In this document: piece by piece, positions 43,842 through 52,587 of the stretch
Layout: each line of letters opens with the position of its first letter
Position numbering within the stretch: position 1 is the first letter of the stretch
Assembly (NCBI GenBank): GCA_000437395.1
Contig: FR898184.1
Location: forward strand, 1 to 64,000
DNA length: 64,000 nt
Origin: Clostridium sp. CAG:288
GTDB taxonomy: Bacteria > Bacillota_I > Bacilli_A > RFN20 > CAG-288
Reading direction: 5' to 3'
Notes under the pieces: model-generated
Seen by the model: only the letters and a program-made list of their open reading frames with translations
Databases searched by the model: none
Told to the model about the DNA's origin: nothing
Position numbers and translations under genes: made by a program

Positions 43842-45057
43842 TTATTTGCCTTCGTATTGTTTGACAAACATAGAAACATCTTCATAGTTTGCTGCAACAA
43901 CTTCTGGATCTTCGACGACTAAACGTTCCTTCCACCAAGCAATTTCTTTATCGTTAGAAGCAATTTTTGTTGTTTTATTTGTTGAATAGTAACCAGCTTT
44001 TGCACCCCAAGCGTTTTCGAATCCAGCTTTTGATGTAATGTAGCTAACTAAAGCACAAGCAGCATATGGATATTTAGCGTTTGCAGCGACCATTGAATAC
44101 ATCTTGTAGCAGAAGCCACCGAAGCCATCAACTTTCTTATCACCTAATTCGAGTGATGGGAATGATAAGTTGTTAACATTTTCAGCACCATAGACATCAT
44201 CGCCCTTTAAATCTTTAATCTTGTTGTAGTTAACTAAAGCAACGGTACCACCTTTAGCTTTAGCAACATCTTTACAAGCTGTACCATCAGAGCTGTGAGC
44301 TTGAGAATTCTTTAAGAATTCAGCAACCCACTTATAGCCAATGTTCTTATAAGCTTTTTCTTCAACATAATCTTTTCCATAGAAATTCTTATATGCTGTC
44401 TTAAGTTTTGCAACATATGCATCAGATGTTAACATAACTAAGAAGTTCATGTTGACGTTTTCTGTTGTTGGTGTCTTAAATGATGGATTTGCAATGTGTC
44501 CTTTATCTGCAGCTGTACCAGCTAATTGCCAGACATTTGTAATATAGTTCTTTAATGAGTGTTCTGTTCCTTCAGCATTGAAGTTGTTATACATAAAGAT
44601 TTTATGCCATTGGAACTGTGTCATCATCAGCAATTGTTCCACTAGCTTCTTTTGGAATGAAGTTCAATAAGTAGCCTGGATCGAGCATTTCGCTTTGTAA
44701 CATGTTACCATCTTGTAACAAGACCATATCAGCAATATATGTGTTAGATTGGAAAGCTGTTGATAAGTGATTGTAAATATCAGCATCACCTTCTTTTGTG
44801 TTATTAACCTTAATGCCTGTTTCTTCTGTGAATTTTTTCAAGGCATTTTCTAATTGTGAAGAGTTACCATAGACACTAACGGTTCCATTTCCAACTTCTT
44901 CTTTTGCCTTTGCAAGCAATTCATCGTATGTCATTCCTTCAGCAGCAATAATAGTTTCATTCTTTAAGTTTGAATTACCACCTGTGCCGCCACGATTACA
45001 ACCAGTAAGTATTGTGCAAGCAGCTAATACTAATGGTACGATTTTTTTCATTTTCAT
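43842..45057 (-). pseudogene. Binding-protein lipoprotein gene with a frameshift
   Basis: Two overlapping frames on the minus strand make one family-1-like extracellular solute-binding protein of about 405 residues. The first (45057..44602) has a lipoprotein signal, lipobox LTGC, and the N-terminal lobe up to IADDDTVP. The second continues as WHKIFMYNNFNAEG and runs to the end. The total length of 1216 bases is one more than a multiple of three, so one base has been gained (or two lost) near 44600..44616. A strong AGGAGG precedes the ATG. It may be a real pseudogene, a sequencing or assembly error, or (less likely, no slippery heptamer seen) programmed frameshifting. Confidence 0.8.
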
Positions 45058-45130
45058 ATATTCTCCTCCTGTGGTCTAAAAATGAATTTTTAAATCGTTA
45101 ATATAGTATAGCTAAGAAAAGTTAATGTTA

Positions 45131-45144
45131 AGTAAGCGCTTCCA
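45131..45144. promoter_or_regulatory. cre-like site between importer and aldolase
   Basis: AGTAAGCGCTTCCA matches the CcpA target consensus TGWAANCGNTNWCA at all but two fixed positions and lies between the divergent importer operon and the aldolase gene. Carbon-source control of either is plausible. Confidence 0.4.
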
Positions 45145-45237
45145 ATTTTAATATTATTTTTACAATTTTAGTTGTAAAAAACATTTTAATTTTAAAATTC
45201 AATGTTATACTTGTAATATATTCGGAGAAATTTAACT

Positions 45238-46104
45238 ATGAATTTAGTAAACATGAAGCAAATGTTAATCGATGCAGAAAAAGGCCATTATGCAGTTCCA
45301 CAATTCAACGTATGGAACTTAGAATGGATTTCTGCAGTTTTGGATGAATGCCAAGAATTACAAACGCCAGTAATATTAGGCGTATCACAAAATGGCGCGA
45401 AATATATGGGGGGCTTTTATGTCGTAACTCAATTAATAAAAGCCTATATTCAAAAAAATAATATTACAATTCCTGTTGCAATCCACTTAGATCACGCTTC
45501 TTCTTATGAAGCTTGCAAAGGAGCAATTGATGAAGGATTTACATCTGTTATGATCGATGCTTCAAAACATCCATTTGAAGAAAATATGGCTATTACAAAG
45601 AAAGTAGTAGAATACGCTCATGCAAGAGGTATAAGTGTTGAATCTGAGCTTGGAAAAATTGGTGGTAAAGAAGATCAAGTTATTGCAGAATCTTTCTATG
45701 CAAATAAAGATGAATGTAAAACTATGGTCGATGAAACAGGTATCGATGCATTAGCTCCAGCTTTAGGTTCACAACACGGTATATACAAAGGTGAACCTAA
45801 ATTAGGCTTTAAAGAAATGGATGAAATTCACAATTTAGTTAAAATTCCACTTGTCCTCCATGGTGGTTCAGGAATTCCTGATGATCAAATTAGAAGAGCC
45901 ATTTCTCTTGGTACAGCAAAAATTAATGTCAATACAGATTGTTTATGTGCTTGGGTAAAAATTGTCCATGAAATTATTAAAGACAATCCAGATGAAATTG
46001 ATCCAAGAAAGATTATTGGTCCAGGTAAAAAAGGTATTCAAGAAGTTATTAAAAATAGATGTGAAGTCTTTGGCTCTATAGGAAAGGGTAAGATTAATGG
46101 ATAA
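45238..46104 (+). CDS. fba: Class II fructose-bisphosphate aldolase family protein
   Basis: 288 residues of the class II (zinc) aldolase family. VAIHLDHASSYEACKGAIDEGFTSVMID holds the zinc and catalytic residues (DH), VESELGKIGG the second block, and VLHGGSGIPDDQIRRAI the phosphate-binding loop. It cleaves fructose-1,6-bisphosphate, or a related ketose bisphosphate such as tagatose-1,6-bisphosphate; KbaY/GatY-type specificity cannot be excluded. GGAG lies 11 bases before the ATG. It overlaps the RDD gene by 8 bases. A cre-like site lies about 95 bases upstream. Confidence 0.94.
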   Translation: MNLVNMKQMLIDAEKGHYAVPQFNVWNLEWISAVLDECQELQTPVILGVSQNGAKYMGGFYVVTQLIKAYIQKNNITIPVAIHLDHASSYEACKGAIDEGFTSVMIDASKHPFEENMAITKKVVEYAHARGISVESELGKIGGKEDQVIAESFYANKDECKTMVDETGIDALAPALGSQHGIYKGEPKLGFKEMDEIHNLVKIPLVLHGGSGIPDDQIRRAISLGTAKINVNTDCLCAWVKIVHEIIKDNPDEIDPRKIIGPGKKGIQEVIKNRCEVFGSIGKGKING

Positions 46105-46840
46105 TCCTAGCGTATTTGAAAACAGCACTCAAAAATACTCTATTTGGAAAAGATTATTCATTTATCTAATTGATGGAATTACAACGTTAGGCTTAGCCGT
46201 AGGTTTGTTCTTTAGTTTAGGAAATATAACTATCCCAGCAATTGCTAAAAACGAGATAACCTCTTTAAATAATATGTTTGAACAAATTTGTGTTGAACAA
46301 GATGTTCCATACAAAAAAAGTTCTTATGGTCTTTATAGGATAGACGGCGACAAATATATCGAAATTTTGATTGAAAGCGAAGGTTTATCCGAAAAAGATG
46401 CTACAAATAAATATATAGAAAAGACTAACGAACTAGATGATTTACTTTCTCAACAAGAAGGATATGATAAAGCCTTTGATAAATTCTACGCCATCTATGT
46501 TATCAATCTAATTGGTTGCATGTGTATTAGTTCATTAATTTTTCAACTTATAATTCCTTTAACCAATAAGAGACACAAAACTCTAGGCATGCTTGCTTGT
46601 AATGCAAATCTAGTCGATAGAGATAACATCGTCGCTTCTAACTTAAAAGTCGCTTTGAGATTTTTGATTATTCAACTTGTTGAACTAATACTTGTTTACA
46701 TGCTATTTAAGTGGCTTGGTATCGTGTTCGAAGTTCTTATCACATTAGTATTAATTTCTTTCAGTAGAAAGAGACTAGCTTTACACGATGCTATACTAGG
46801 ATTGCATATAGATGAACAAGAGCGTTCATATTTAGAATAA
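46097..46840 (+). CDS. RDD-family membrane protein
   Basis: 247 residues. IWKRLFIYLIDGITTLGLAVG at the start is the RDD motif (Arg, Asp, Asp); three or four membrane segments, with a polar loop of about 85 residues between the first and second (EQICVEQDVPYKKSSYG to LLSQQEGYDK) that probably faces outside. The family includes putative ion antiporters of unknown role. It overlaps the aldolase gene, so they are co-transcribed. Confidence 0.8.
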   Translation: MDNPSVFENSTQKYSIWKRLFIYLIDGITTLGLAVGLFFSLGNITIPAIAKNEITSLNNMFEQICVEQDVPYKKSSYGLYRIDGDKYIEILIESEGLSEKDATNKYIEKTNELDDLLSQQEGYDKAFDKFYAIYVINLIGCMCISSLIFQLIIPLTNKRHKTLGMLACNANLVDRDNIVASNLKVALRFLIIQLVELILVYMLFKWLGIVFEVLITLVLISFSRKRLALHDAILGLHIDEQERSYLE

Positions 46841-46858
46841 CTTTCATAAATAAAAATT

Positions 46859-46888
46859 AAGTTGTTATGTTAAAAAACATAGCAACTT
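46859..46888. terminator. Bidirectional terminator between RDD and spoVAF genes
   Basis: AAGTTGTTATGTT / AACATAGCAACTT with one mismatch, followed by six T residues on the plus strand and a T-rich stretch on the minus strand. Two genes converge here. Confidence 0.8.
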
Positions 46889-46890
46889 TT

Positions 46891-48264
46891 TTATAATGTT
46901 TTATTTCCCTTTCTTCTAAAAAATAAACTACCTGCTTTTCTTATATCAAAAGGAACGATAGGATATAAATATGGAATTCCTAAAATATTAACACTAGATA
47001 AATAACATATAAAAATTGTAGTTCCAATTAAAAAACCGACCCTTCCAAATAATGCTGTTAAAAAAAGTAAATAATACTTTGTGAGTTTATTTGCATTAGA
47101 CAATTCATAACTTGGTGTAGCAAAGCTAGCTATAGTTTCAAAAGACACATAAACAAGTATTTCTGGAAGGAATATTTCCAATTCTATACTGACCGATCCT
47201 AAAATTATGGCTGATACCATAGAAATAGCTGAAGTAAGCTCACTTGGTGTATGGACAATAGCAATTCTAATCATTTCCATAAATAGTTCAGCAAGTAATA
47301 TTTGTACAATTATTGGAATAGCTGTTTCTTTGCTCGGTTTTAAAATGAAATAGTTATTTATGTCAGTTTCAGTAACTAAAGCTAACCACAAAGGAATCAA
47401 AAAAATAGATAATATAATAGCTAAGTTTCTAATTAGTCTTAAAAAAGTACCCGCAAAAGGAGATTCTCTATATTCTTCGACGTGGTGAACATGATCAAAT
47501 ATTGTCGTCGGTGTAATTATCACTGATGCACTTGTATCAACCATAATAATCATTTTTCCTTGATATAGTTCAATAGAAGCGACATCAGGTCTTTCTGTGT
47601 ATCTAACTAAAGGAAAAAGAGATTTGTTTTGTTTAAATATTATTTCTTCAAGTGCCCTATCACTCATAACTAAACTATCTACATCAATATTGTTTAGTTT
47701 TAACTTAATTTCATTTTTAATTTTTTCGTCAACACAATCGTCTAAATATATTAAAGCAACATCTGTTTTTGATTTTTTTCCAATTGAAAATAAATCGATA
47801 GTCAAATTTTTATCTCTTATTCTTCTTCTAATTAATCCAATATTTGTATTAATTGACTCGTTAAATCCATCTTTGCTTCCTCTAATAGTTTTTTCAGTAG
47901 TAGGTTCAGAAATAGAACGTGTTGGATATTCACGTGTTTCTATCATTATTGCTTTATCATAATCATCCAAGATCAAACAAGCGACACCAGACAAACATAA
48001 TTTCAAAATATTTTTGTAATCATCATCATATGAAATTGGACCAACATATATTTCTTTGCTAACATATTTTGTTATATCTACATTTACTAAAGATTCAATA
48101 ATGCCCATTATTTGTACAGATGAAGTCAAAGTAGATAAAAAATATAAAACACCATTTTTTCCTTTGTATTTTACTTCTCTTCTCACTGCATCAAAATTAT
48201 TCTCAATTTTCATTCCTATTTTTAAATAAGAATCTAGCATAACTGCAAACGTTGTCTTTTTCAT
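46891..48264 (-). CDS. spoVAF: Spore protein SpoVAF (GerA-type A subunit family)
   Basis: 457 residues of the GerA/SpoVAF family. An N-terminal soluble domain of about 250 residues (YPTRSISEPTTEKTIRGSKDGFNESINTNIGLIRRR is the family signature region) is followed by five or six membrane segments with EYRESPFAGTFLRLIRN before the first. In the inner spore membrane, SpoVAF-type proteins help release of dipicolinic acid during germination. Its ATG overlaps the spoVAE stop by 4 bases. It is the last gene of the sporulation operon; no separate gerA operon is in the window. Confidence 0.9.
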   Translation of the reverse strand: MKKTTFAVMLDSYLKIGMKIENNFDAVRREVKYKGKNGVLYFLSTLTSSVQIMGIIESLVNVDITKYVSKEIYVGPISYDDDYKNILKLCLSGVACLILDDYDKAIMIETREYPTRSISEPTTEKTIRGSKDGFNESINTNIGLIRRRIRDKNLTIDLFSIGKKSKTDVALIYLDDCVDEKIKNEIKLKLNNIDVDSLVMSDRALEEIIFKQNKSLFPLVRYTERPDVASIELYQGKMIIMVDTSASVIITPTTIFDHVHHVEEYRESPFAGTFLRLIRNLAIILSIFLIPLWLALVTETDINNYFILKPSKETAIPIIVQILLAELFMEMIRIAIVHTPSELTSAISMVSAIILGSVSIELEIFLPEILVYVSFETIASFATPSYELSNANKLTKYYLLFLTALFGRVGFLIGTTIFICYLSSVNILGIPYLYPIVPFDIRKAGSLFFRRKGNKTL

Positions 48265-48611
48265 GGCTTTAATTTGCTGATAAATCCAGCTATGACCCCA
48301 CTTAATAAAACAATACTCAAAGAAGCTGAAACAGGAACAAACATATTTTTAAATATTCCAATTATTCCATTTTCAACTACTCCTTTTTTAACTGAATTAG
48401 CTAATAAATACCCGAAGTTCAAAATTGGCATGCCAGCACCGCCCGGCAAATATTCTATTAGAATAGAATAAATACCAAATGCCTCCAAAATAATTCCTAT
48501 TAAAACAAAAAGAGATGTAATATGCCCTGGAGTAAGTTTTGTTTTATCATATATGAATTGTGCCAACGCACAAACAAATCCACAAAATAAAAAGCTTAAA
48601 ATATATTCCAT
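48261..48611 (-). CDS. spoVAE: Spore protein SpoVAE (SpoVAEb)
   Basis: 116 residues, the normal size, with four hydrophobic segments and the family pattern LPGGAGMPILNFGYLLANSVKKG. Membrane part of the SpoVA channel that moves dipicolinic acid into the forespore and out again at germination. Two bases after spoVAD and overlapping spoVAF. Confidence 0.93.
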   Translation of the reverse strand: MEYILSFLFCGFVCALAQFIYDKTKLTPGHITSLFVLIGIILEAFGIYSILIEYLPGGAGMPILNFGYLLANSVKKGVVENGIIGIFKNMFVPVSASLSIVLLSGVIAGFISKLKP

Positions 48612-48613
48612 AA

Positions 48614-49603
48614 TTAATTCCTTTCAAACACTATTGCGTGCGCAATAGTTGGAATTGTCTTTTTTTGATAAACATAAATCGGTGCATGTAATGCACCTGT
48701 TGCAACAACCAATACTCTTTTAAATACACCCCTAATAATCTTGTCAAAAATATATGTATATGTCACAAGCGGGCAACAAGCAGCGCCACTACCTCCACTA
48801 AAAACTTTTTGCTTTTTTATGTTATATATTAACTCACCACAATCAGCATGATTATTTAATTTCAATCCTGTTTCTAAAAACAATTTTTTCAACATACAAC
48901 TACCAACTATCGATAAATCGCCTGTTAAAATTAAATCGTAGTCTGCAAAAGTTTCATTGTTATTTTTTAGGTGCTTTAAAATTGTATCATAAGCCGCTAA
49001 AGCCATCGGCGTTCCCATATCTGTCGTGTCATAAGAACTTGGAGAACAAACTTCGCCTAATGTTATTTTTGAAATTTTAACTTTTGAAATTTTATGCGAT
49101 AAAAGTAATACTGCACTACCAGTAACTGTTGTTGTTACACTTTCCCTTTTTGGTAATCCATACTCTTGAGGATATCTAAATTGACGTTCAGCTGTAGCAA
49201 AAGAACTAGTAGACCCTACCATAACATTATCCACATAATTTGCTGATAACAATAAAGAACCTATAGCATTTCCCAGCATAGAAGTTGCACAAGCACCATA
49301 AACACCTATAAAACTATTATCTAAAGAAGATGCCATTTTAGATGAACAAGCAATTTGATTATTAAGATCACCAGCAATAAATAAATCAATTGCTTCTCTT
49401 TTTATCTTAGCTCTTTTTAAACAAGAAGCATAAGCATCACTTAATAATTTTATTTCCCCTGATTCATAGTTTTTCTCTCCACACTTGTCGTTACTATAAA
49501 AAATGTCAAAATATCGTCCCAAAGGTCCTTCTTTTTCTTTTCTTCCTACAGCTGTTCCTACTGCTGTACAATAAACATTATTTACATCACATGAAAAGCT
49601 CAT
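48614..49603 (-). CDS. spoVAD: Spore protein SpoVAD
   Basis: 329 residues with a thiolase-like fold, the dipicolinic-acid-binding subunit of the SpoVA complex. Family features are GPLGRYFDIFYSND, VYGACATSMLGNAIGS and the C-terminal GGSGAACCPLVTYTYI. The ATG overlaps the spoVAC stop (ATGA) and is preceded by TGGGGT; a TTG five codons upstream is the alternative but has no ribosome binding site. Confidence 0.95.
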   Translation of the reverse strand: MSFSCDVNNVYCTAVGTAVGRKEKEGPLGRYFDIFYSNDKCGEKNYESGEIKLLSDAYASCLKRAKIKREAIDLFIAGDLNNQIACSSKMASSLDNSFIGVYGACATSMLGNAIGSLLLSANYVDNVMVGSTSSFATAERQFRYPQEYGLPKRESVTTTVTGSAVLLLSHKISKVKISKITLGEVCSPSSYDTTDMGTPMALAAYDTILKHLKNNNETFADYDLILTGDLSIVGSCMLKKLFLETGLKLNNHADCGELIYNIKKQKVFSGGSGAACCPLVTYTYIFDKIIRGVFKRVLVVATGALHAPIYVYQKKTIPTIAHAIVFERN

Positions 49604-50052
49604 ATATTTACCCCACAAGAATATAAGATAAATGCAATTAATCCATAAATAGTTGCACCTAAAGTACCATAAGCGATAACTGAACCAGCCAATGACATAA
49701 GTCGACTACCTATACCAAATATTAAGCCCTCAGTATGGTACTCAATACCTTCAGATATAACACTATTAGCAAATCCAGTAATTGGTATAAATAAACCAGC
49801 ACCAAAAATTTGAGCCATCTTTTTATATACACCTGTCATAGTTAAAATCATTGTCGATTCTATAGCTATAATGGCGTTATAAAGAAGCGCATCTTCTTTA
49901 CTTACATTTCCAACTTTTGTGAATAAATCAAAAAAGCCTTGCATAACTAATGCAATTATTCCACCACAAAAAAAAGCTAAAGCAACATTTTTTAAAACAT
50001 GTTTTTTTGGTGCTGCTTCAGCCGCTAATCTTTCATATATTTTGTTTTGCAT
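49600..50052 (-). CDS. spoVAC: Spore protein SpoVAC
   Basis: 150 residues with four or five hydrophobic segments; FFCGGIIALVMQGFFDLF and PITGFANSVISEGIEYHTEGLIFGIGSR are SpoVAC family patterns. In other organisms it acts as a mechanosensitive channel for dipicolinic acid. AGGTGAT stands right before the chosen ATG; the GTG three codons upstream lies inside that site. It directly follows sigF, so spoVAA and spoVAB, found in Bacillus between these genes, are absent. Confidence 0.95.
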   Translation of the reverse strand: MQNKIYERLAAEAAPKKHVLKNVALAFFCGGIIALVMQGFFDLFTKVGNVSKEDALLYNAIIAIESTMILTMTGVYKKMAQIFGAGLFIPITGFANSVISEGIEYHTEGLIFGIGSRLMSLAGSVIAYGTLGATIYGLIAFILYSCGVNI

Positions 50053-50092
50053 TATAATCACCTCACATTTAGTGTGGTGACTTTAAATCAAA

Positions 50093-50809
50093 TTAAACTA
50101 CTTTTGATAAAATCTGTCTCATTTTTTCAAGTACAGATTTTTCAAGGCGTGAAATTTGCACTTGTGATGTAAATAATCGTTGAGCTATTTCACTTTGAGT
50201 TAATCCTTCATAGAAACGTAAATGAACAAATAACTGTTCCTTTCTATTTAGTTTTTCCATTGCCATATGAATATCTAAATATTCAGACATGAGTTTTTGA
50301 TCATTTTCACCTAACGTATCAGCTAAAGTTAAAGAATTATCATCACGTAAAGGATCATCCAAACTTGTTACAGGATTTCTTGAATCCAAAGCAACCATAA
50401 TATCTTCAACACTGACATTTAATTTTTCAGAAAGATAATTTACACTTGGAACACAATTGTTTGATTTCAAATAATCTGATTCAATTGATGCTATTTTTGA
50501 TGATAGTTCTTTAATAGATCTAGCAACTTTTAATGTTGAAGATTCTCTAAAATATCTACGTATTTCTCCAAGTATTAATGGTACAGCATATGTTGAAAAT
50601 TCAACGTTATAAGATACATTGAAGTTTTGAATTGCTTTTATTAACCCCATAGAAGCAACTTGAAACAAATCCTCTTTTTCAGCATTATTATAGTGGAATC
50701 TTCCTAATAAAGACATTATAAGCAGCTTATTTTCTGTATAGCATTTTTCTAGAGCTCTTTCATCGCCTTGCTGTGCTTTTTTTAAAAGCTCAATAAAGTC
50801 CTTGTTCAT
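50093..50809 (-). CDS. sigF: Forespore sigma factor SigF
   Basis: 238 residues. Region 2 (EKEDLFQVASMGLIKAIQNFN, FSTYAVPLILGEIRRYFRES) and region 4 (EGLTQSEIAQRLFTSQVQISRLEKSV) are complete, typical of the SigF/SigG/SigB family. It directs the first forespore-specific transcription. It overlaps spoIIAB by 20 bases, and spoVAC starts 41 bases downstream, so the whole cluster may be one operon or carry an internal promoter that I cannot define. Confidence 0.95.
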   Translation of the reverse strand: MNKDFIELLKKAQQGDERALEKCYTENKLLIMSLLGRFHYNNAEKEDLFQVASMGLIKAIQNFNVSYNVEFSTYAVPLILGEIRRYFRESSTLKVARSIKELSSKIASIESDYLKSNNCVPSVNYLSEKLNVSVEDIMVALDSRNPVTSLDDPLRDDNSLTLADTLGENDQKLMSEYLDIHMAMEKLNRKEQLFVHLRFYEGLTQSEIAQRLFTSQVQISRLEKSVLEKMRQILSKVV

Positions 50810-51251
50810 CTAAACAAGCCTCTATATCTTTAGAAACAACTTTCTTTTTTATTATAAGTTTTGTGCCCATATTTAAAACAGACTTTATCTCAAATGAATC
50901 TGACAAGCTTTGGATTATAGTCAAACCCATTCCTGCTCTTTCAAGGTCTGGTCTAGAAGTAAAGTGTGGTGTTAATGCTAATTTCAAATCAGCAATTCCT
51001 TTTCCAAAATCAGATATGATCATATTTAAATTTTTGTCATCAATGGAGCATTTAATGTAAACATCTTTGCTCGCATCTAAATGATATCCATGTATAATAG
51101 CATTACTAACTGCTTCAGAAACTATTGTTTTAATTTCACTTATTATTTCCATGCTCGGATTAAGTTGACTTACAAAGCTGATAACTGCTGTCCTAGCTAA
51201 GCACTCATTTGAAAGAGTTGCTGAAAATTTTATCTCCATATTGTTTGTCAT
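50790..51251 (-). CDS. spoIIAB: Anti-sigma-F factor and kinase SpoIIAB
   Basis: 153 residues of the GHKL ATPase/kinase family. ISEIKTIVSEAVSNAIIHGYH carries the N box, ISDFGKGI the G1 box, and ERAGMGLTIIQSLSD the G2 box. It holds SigF inactive and phosphorylates SpoIIAA. Overlaps spoIIAA by 4 bases and sigF by 20. Confidence 0.95.
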   Translation of the reverse strand: MTNNMEIKFSATLSNECLARTAVISFVSQLNPSMEIISEIKTIVSEAVSNAIIHGYHLDASKDVYIKCSIDDKNLNMIISDFGKGIADLKLALTPHFTSRPDLERAGMGLTIIQSLSDSFEIKSVLNMGTKLIIKKKVVSKDIEACLDEQGLY

Positions 51252-51601
51252 AGTTTTATTTGAGCCTCCTTTTTAAAACTAGCAACTGATTTATATTCTT
51301 TTATAATTGTCGTTAAACCTGTAAGATTAACAATTCTCCGTGAATAAGTATTTAATCCAATCAATCCAACTAAACCATTAATCTTTTTAATTTCATTATA
51401 TCTTCCCAAAATCAAACCAATTCCAGCACTGTCTAAAAAAGTTAATTCTTTTAAATCAAACAACAATAAATGTGGTTTTTTAGTTGCAATAGAAAGACAA
51501 ATTTTATCTTTATAAATCATCGTTTTATACGAATCTAATTCACCGCTTATTTTTATAACTAAGCCATCATCAAACGATGAAATTTTAATTTTATTTTCCA
51601 C
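51248..51601 (-). CDS. spoIIAA: Anti-anti-sigma factor SpoIIAA
   Basis: 117 residues, STAS domain. LTFLDSAGIGLILGRY carries the phosphorylatable serine in DSAGIG. Unphosphorylated SpoIIAA displaces SigF from SpoIIAB. The start codon is GTG, with GAGGTGA 6 bases before it. First gene of the cluster. A phosphatase spoIIE is not in the window. Confidence 0.95.
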   Translation of the reverse strand: MENKIKISSFDDGLVIKISGELDSYKTMIYKDKICLSIATKKPHLLLFDLKELTFLDSAGIGLILGRYNEIKKINGLVGLIGLNTYSRRIVNLTGLTTIIKEYKSVASFKKEAQIKL

Positions 51602-51718
51602 ACATTCTCACCTCTACAAAAGACTTTATCACCTTAAAAATTATCTATTTAAAAAATAACTTTATTTCGACATAATTTACTTACGTACGACACTATTTAT
51701 ATTTTATTAAAATTAAAA

Positions 51719-51773
51719 AGTCACTATTATAGAAAAATTAAATATATATTATTTAATTAACTATATAGTGACT
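51719..51773 (-). terminator. Terminator of the ZIP/pyrimidine phosphorylase transcript
   Basis: AGTCACTATATAG and CTATAATAGTGACT pair across a 28-base AT-rich loop, followed on the minus strand by TTTTT. It separates these genes from the sporulation operon downstream. Confidence 0.7.
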
Positions 51774-51777
51774 AATA

Positions 51778-52575
51778 TCAACCTAATGAAACATCCAATA
51801 ACATCATAATAGCAAAACCTATCATGGCACCGAAAGTTCCAAAATGTGATTCTTCACTGCTAGACGAAGGAATAAGTTCATCAATAACAACATAGATCAT
51901 TGAACCTGCTGCAAACGATAAAGCAAAAGGCATAACAACACTTAAAGTTGAAGCTAGTAAAATACCTAGTATAGCTACAATTGGTTCTACTGCTCCACTT
52001 AAAGTTCCATATAAAAACGCTTTTAGTGAACTTTTAGTTTCTGCTTTTATCGGCAAAGATACTGCTGCACCTTCAGGAAAGTTTTGGATTCCTATTCCTA
52101 AAGCCAAACCTAAAGCTGAATAAATAAGAGCTATTTGATCAGTTGAATCAGCTATTGCTAACACCGAACCAAATGCTAATCCAACAGATAATCCTTCAGG
52201 AATATTGTGAATAGTAACAGCTAAAAACATTTTTGATGTTTTGCTTAATACAGATTTAGTTTTTAATACGTCTTCACTTTTTGACAGTTTAACGAGTGGT
52301 AAAATCCTGTCTATCAAATACATAAATAATCCACCTAGAATAAACGTACATGAAATTATTATGTAGTTTGATATAGTGTTTTTATTTGATTCTAAAGCTG
52401 GAATTAAAAGGCTCCAAATAGAAGCCGCCATCATGACTCCAGATGCCAGCCCTAAAAGGAGCTCTTTAATTCTTTTGCTTAAATCCTTTTTAAAGAAGAA
52501 TACTAATGCTGATCCAGCTGTTGTCATTGCAAAGATAAAACTTATCCCTATAAATGAGGCTAAGTACTTATCCAT
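51778..52575 (-). CDS. ZIP-family metal transporter
   Basis: 265 residues with eight hydrophobic segments. The metal-site motifs HNIPEGLSVGLAFG and QNFPEGAAVSLPIK are those of the ZIP (ZupT/GufA-like) family, which imports zinc, iron or manganese. It starts 12 bases after the pyrimidine-nucleoside phosphorylase gene and shares its transcript. Confidence 0.92.
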   Translation of the reverse strand: MDKYLASFIGISFIFAMTTAGSALVFFFKKDLSKRIKELLLGLASGVMMAASIWSLLIPALESNKNTISNYIIISCTFILGGLFMYLIDRILPLVKLSKSEDVLKTKSVLSKTSKMFLAVTIHNIPEGLSVGLAFGSVLAIADSTDQIALIYSALGLALGIGIQNFPEGAAVSLPIKAETKSSLKAFLYGTLSGAVEPIVAILGILLASTLSVVMPFALSFAAGSMIYVVIDELIPSSSSEESHFGTFGAMIGFAIMMLLDVSLG

Positions 52576-52587
52576 GACATATTATAT

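Noticed and set aside
44600..44645. Programmed frameshift in the binding-protein gene
   Set aside because: No slippery heptamer, stimulatory hairpin or internal Shine-Dalgarno sequence is evident around the shift; a mutation or error is simpler.
50053..50092. Hidden spoVAA/spoVAB genes between sigF and spoVAC
   Set aside because: Only 40 bases separate the two genes, too short for either.
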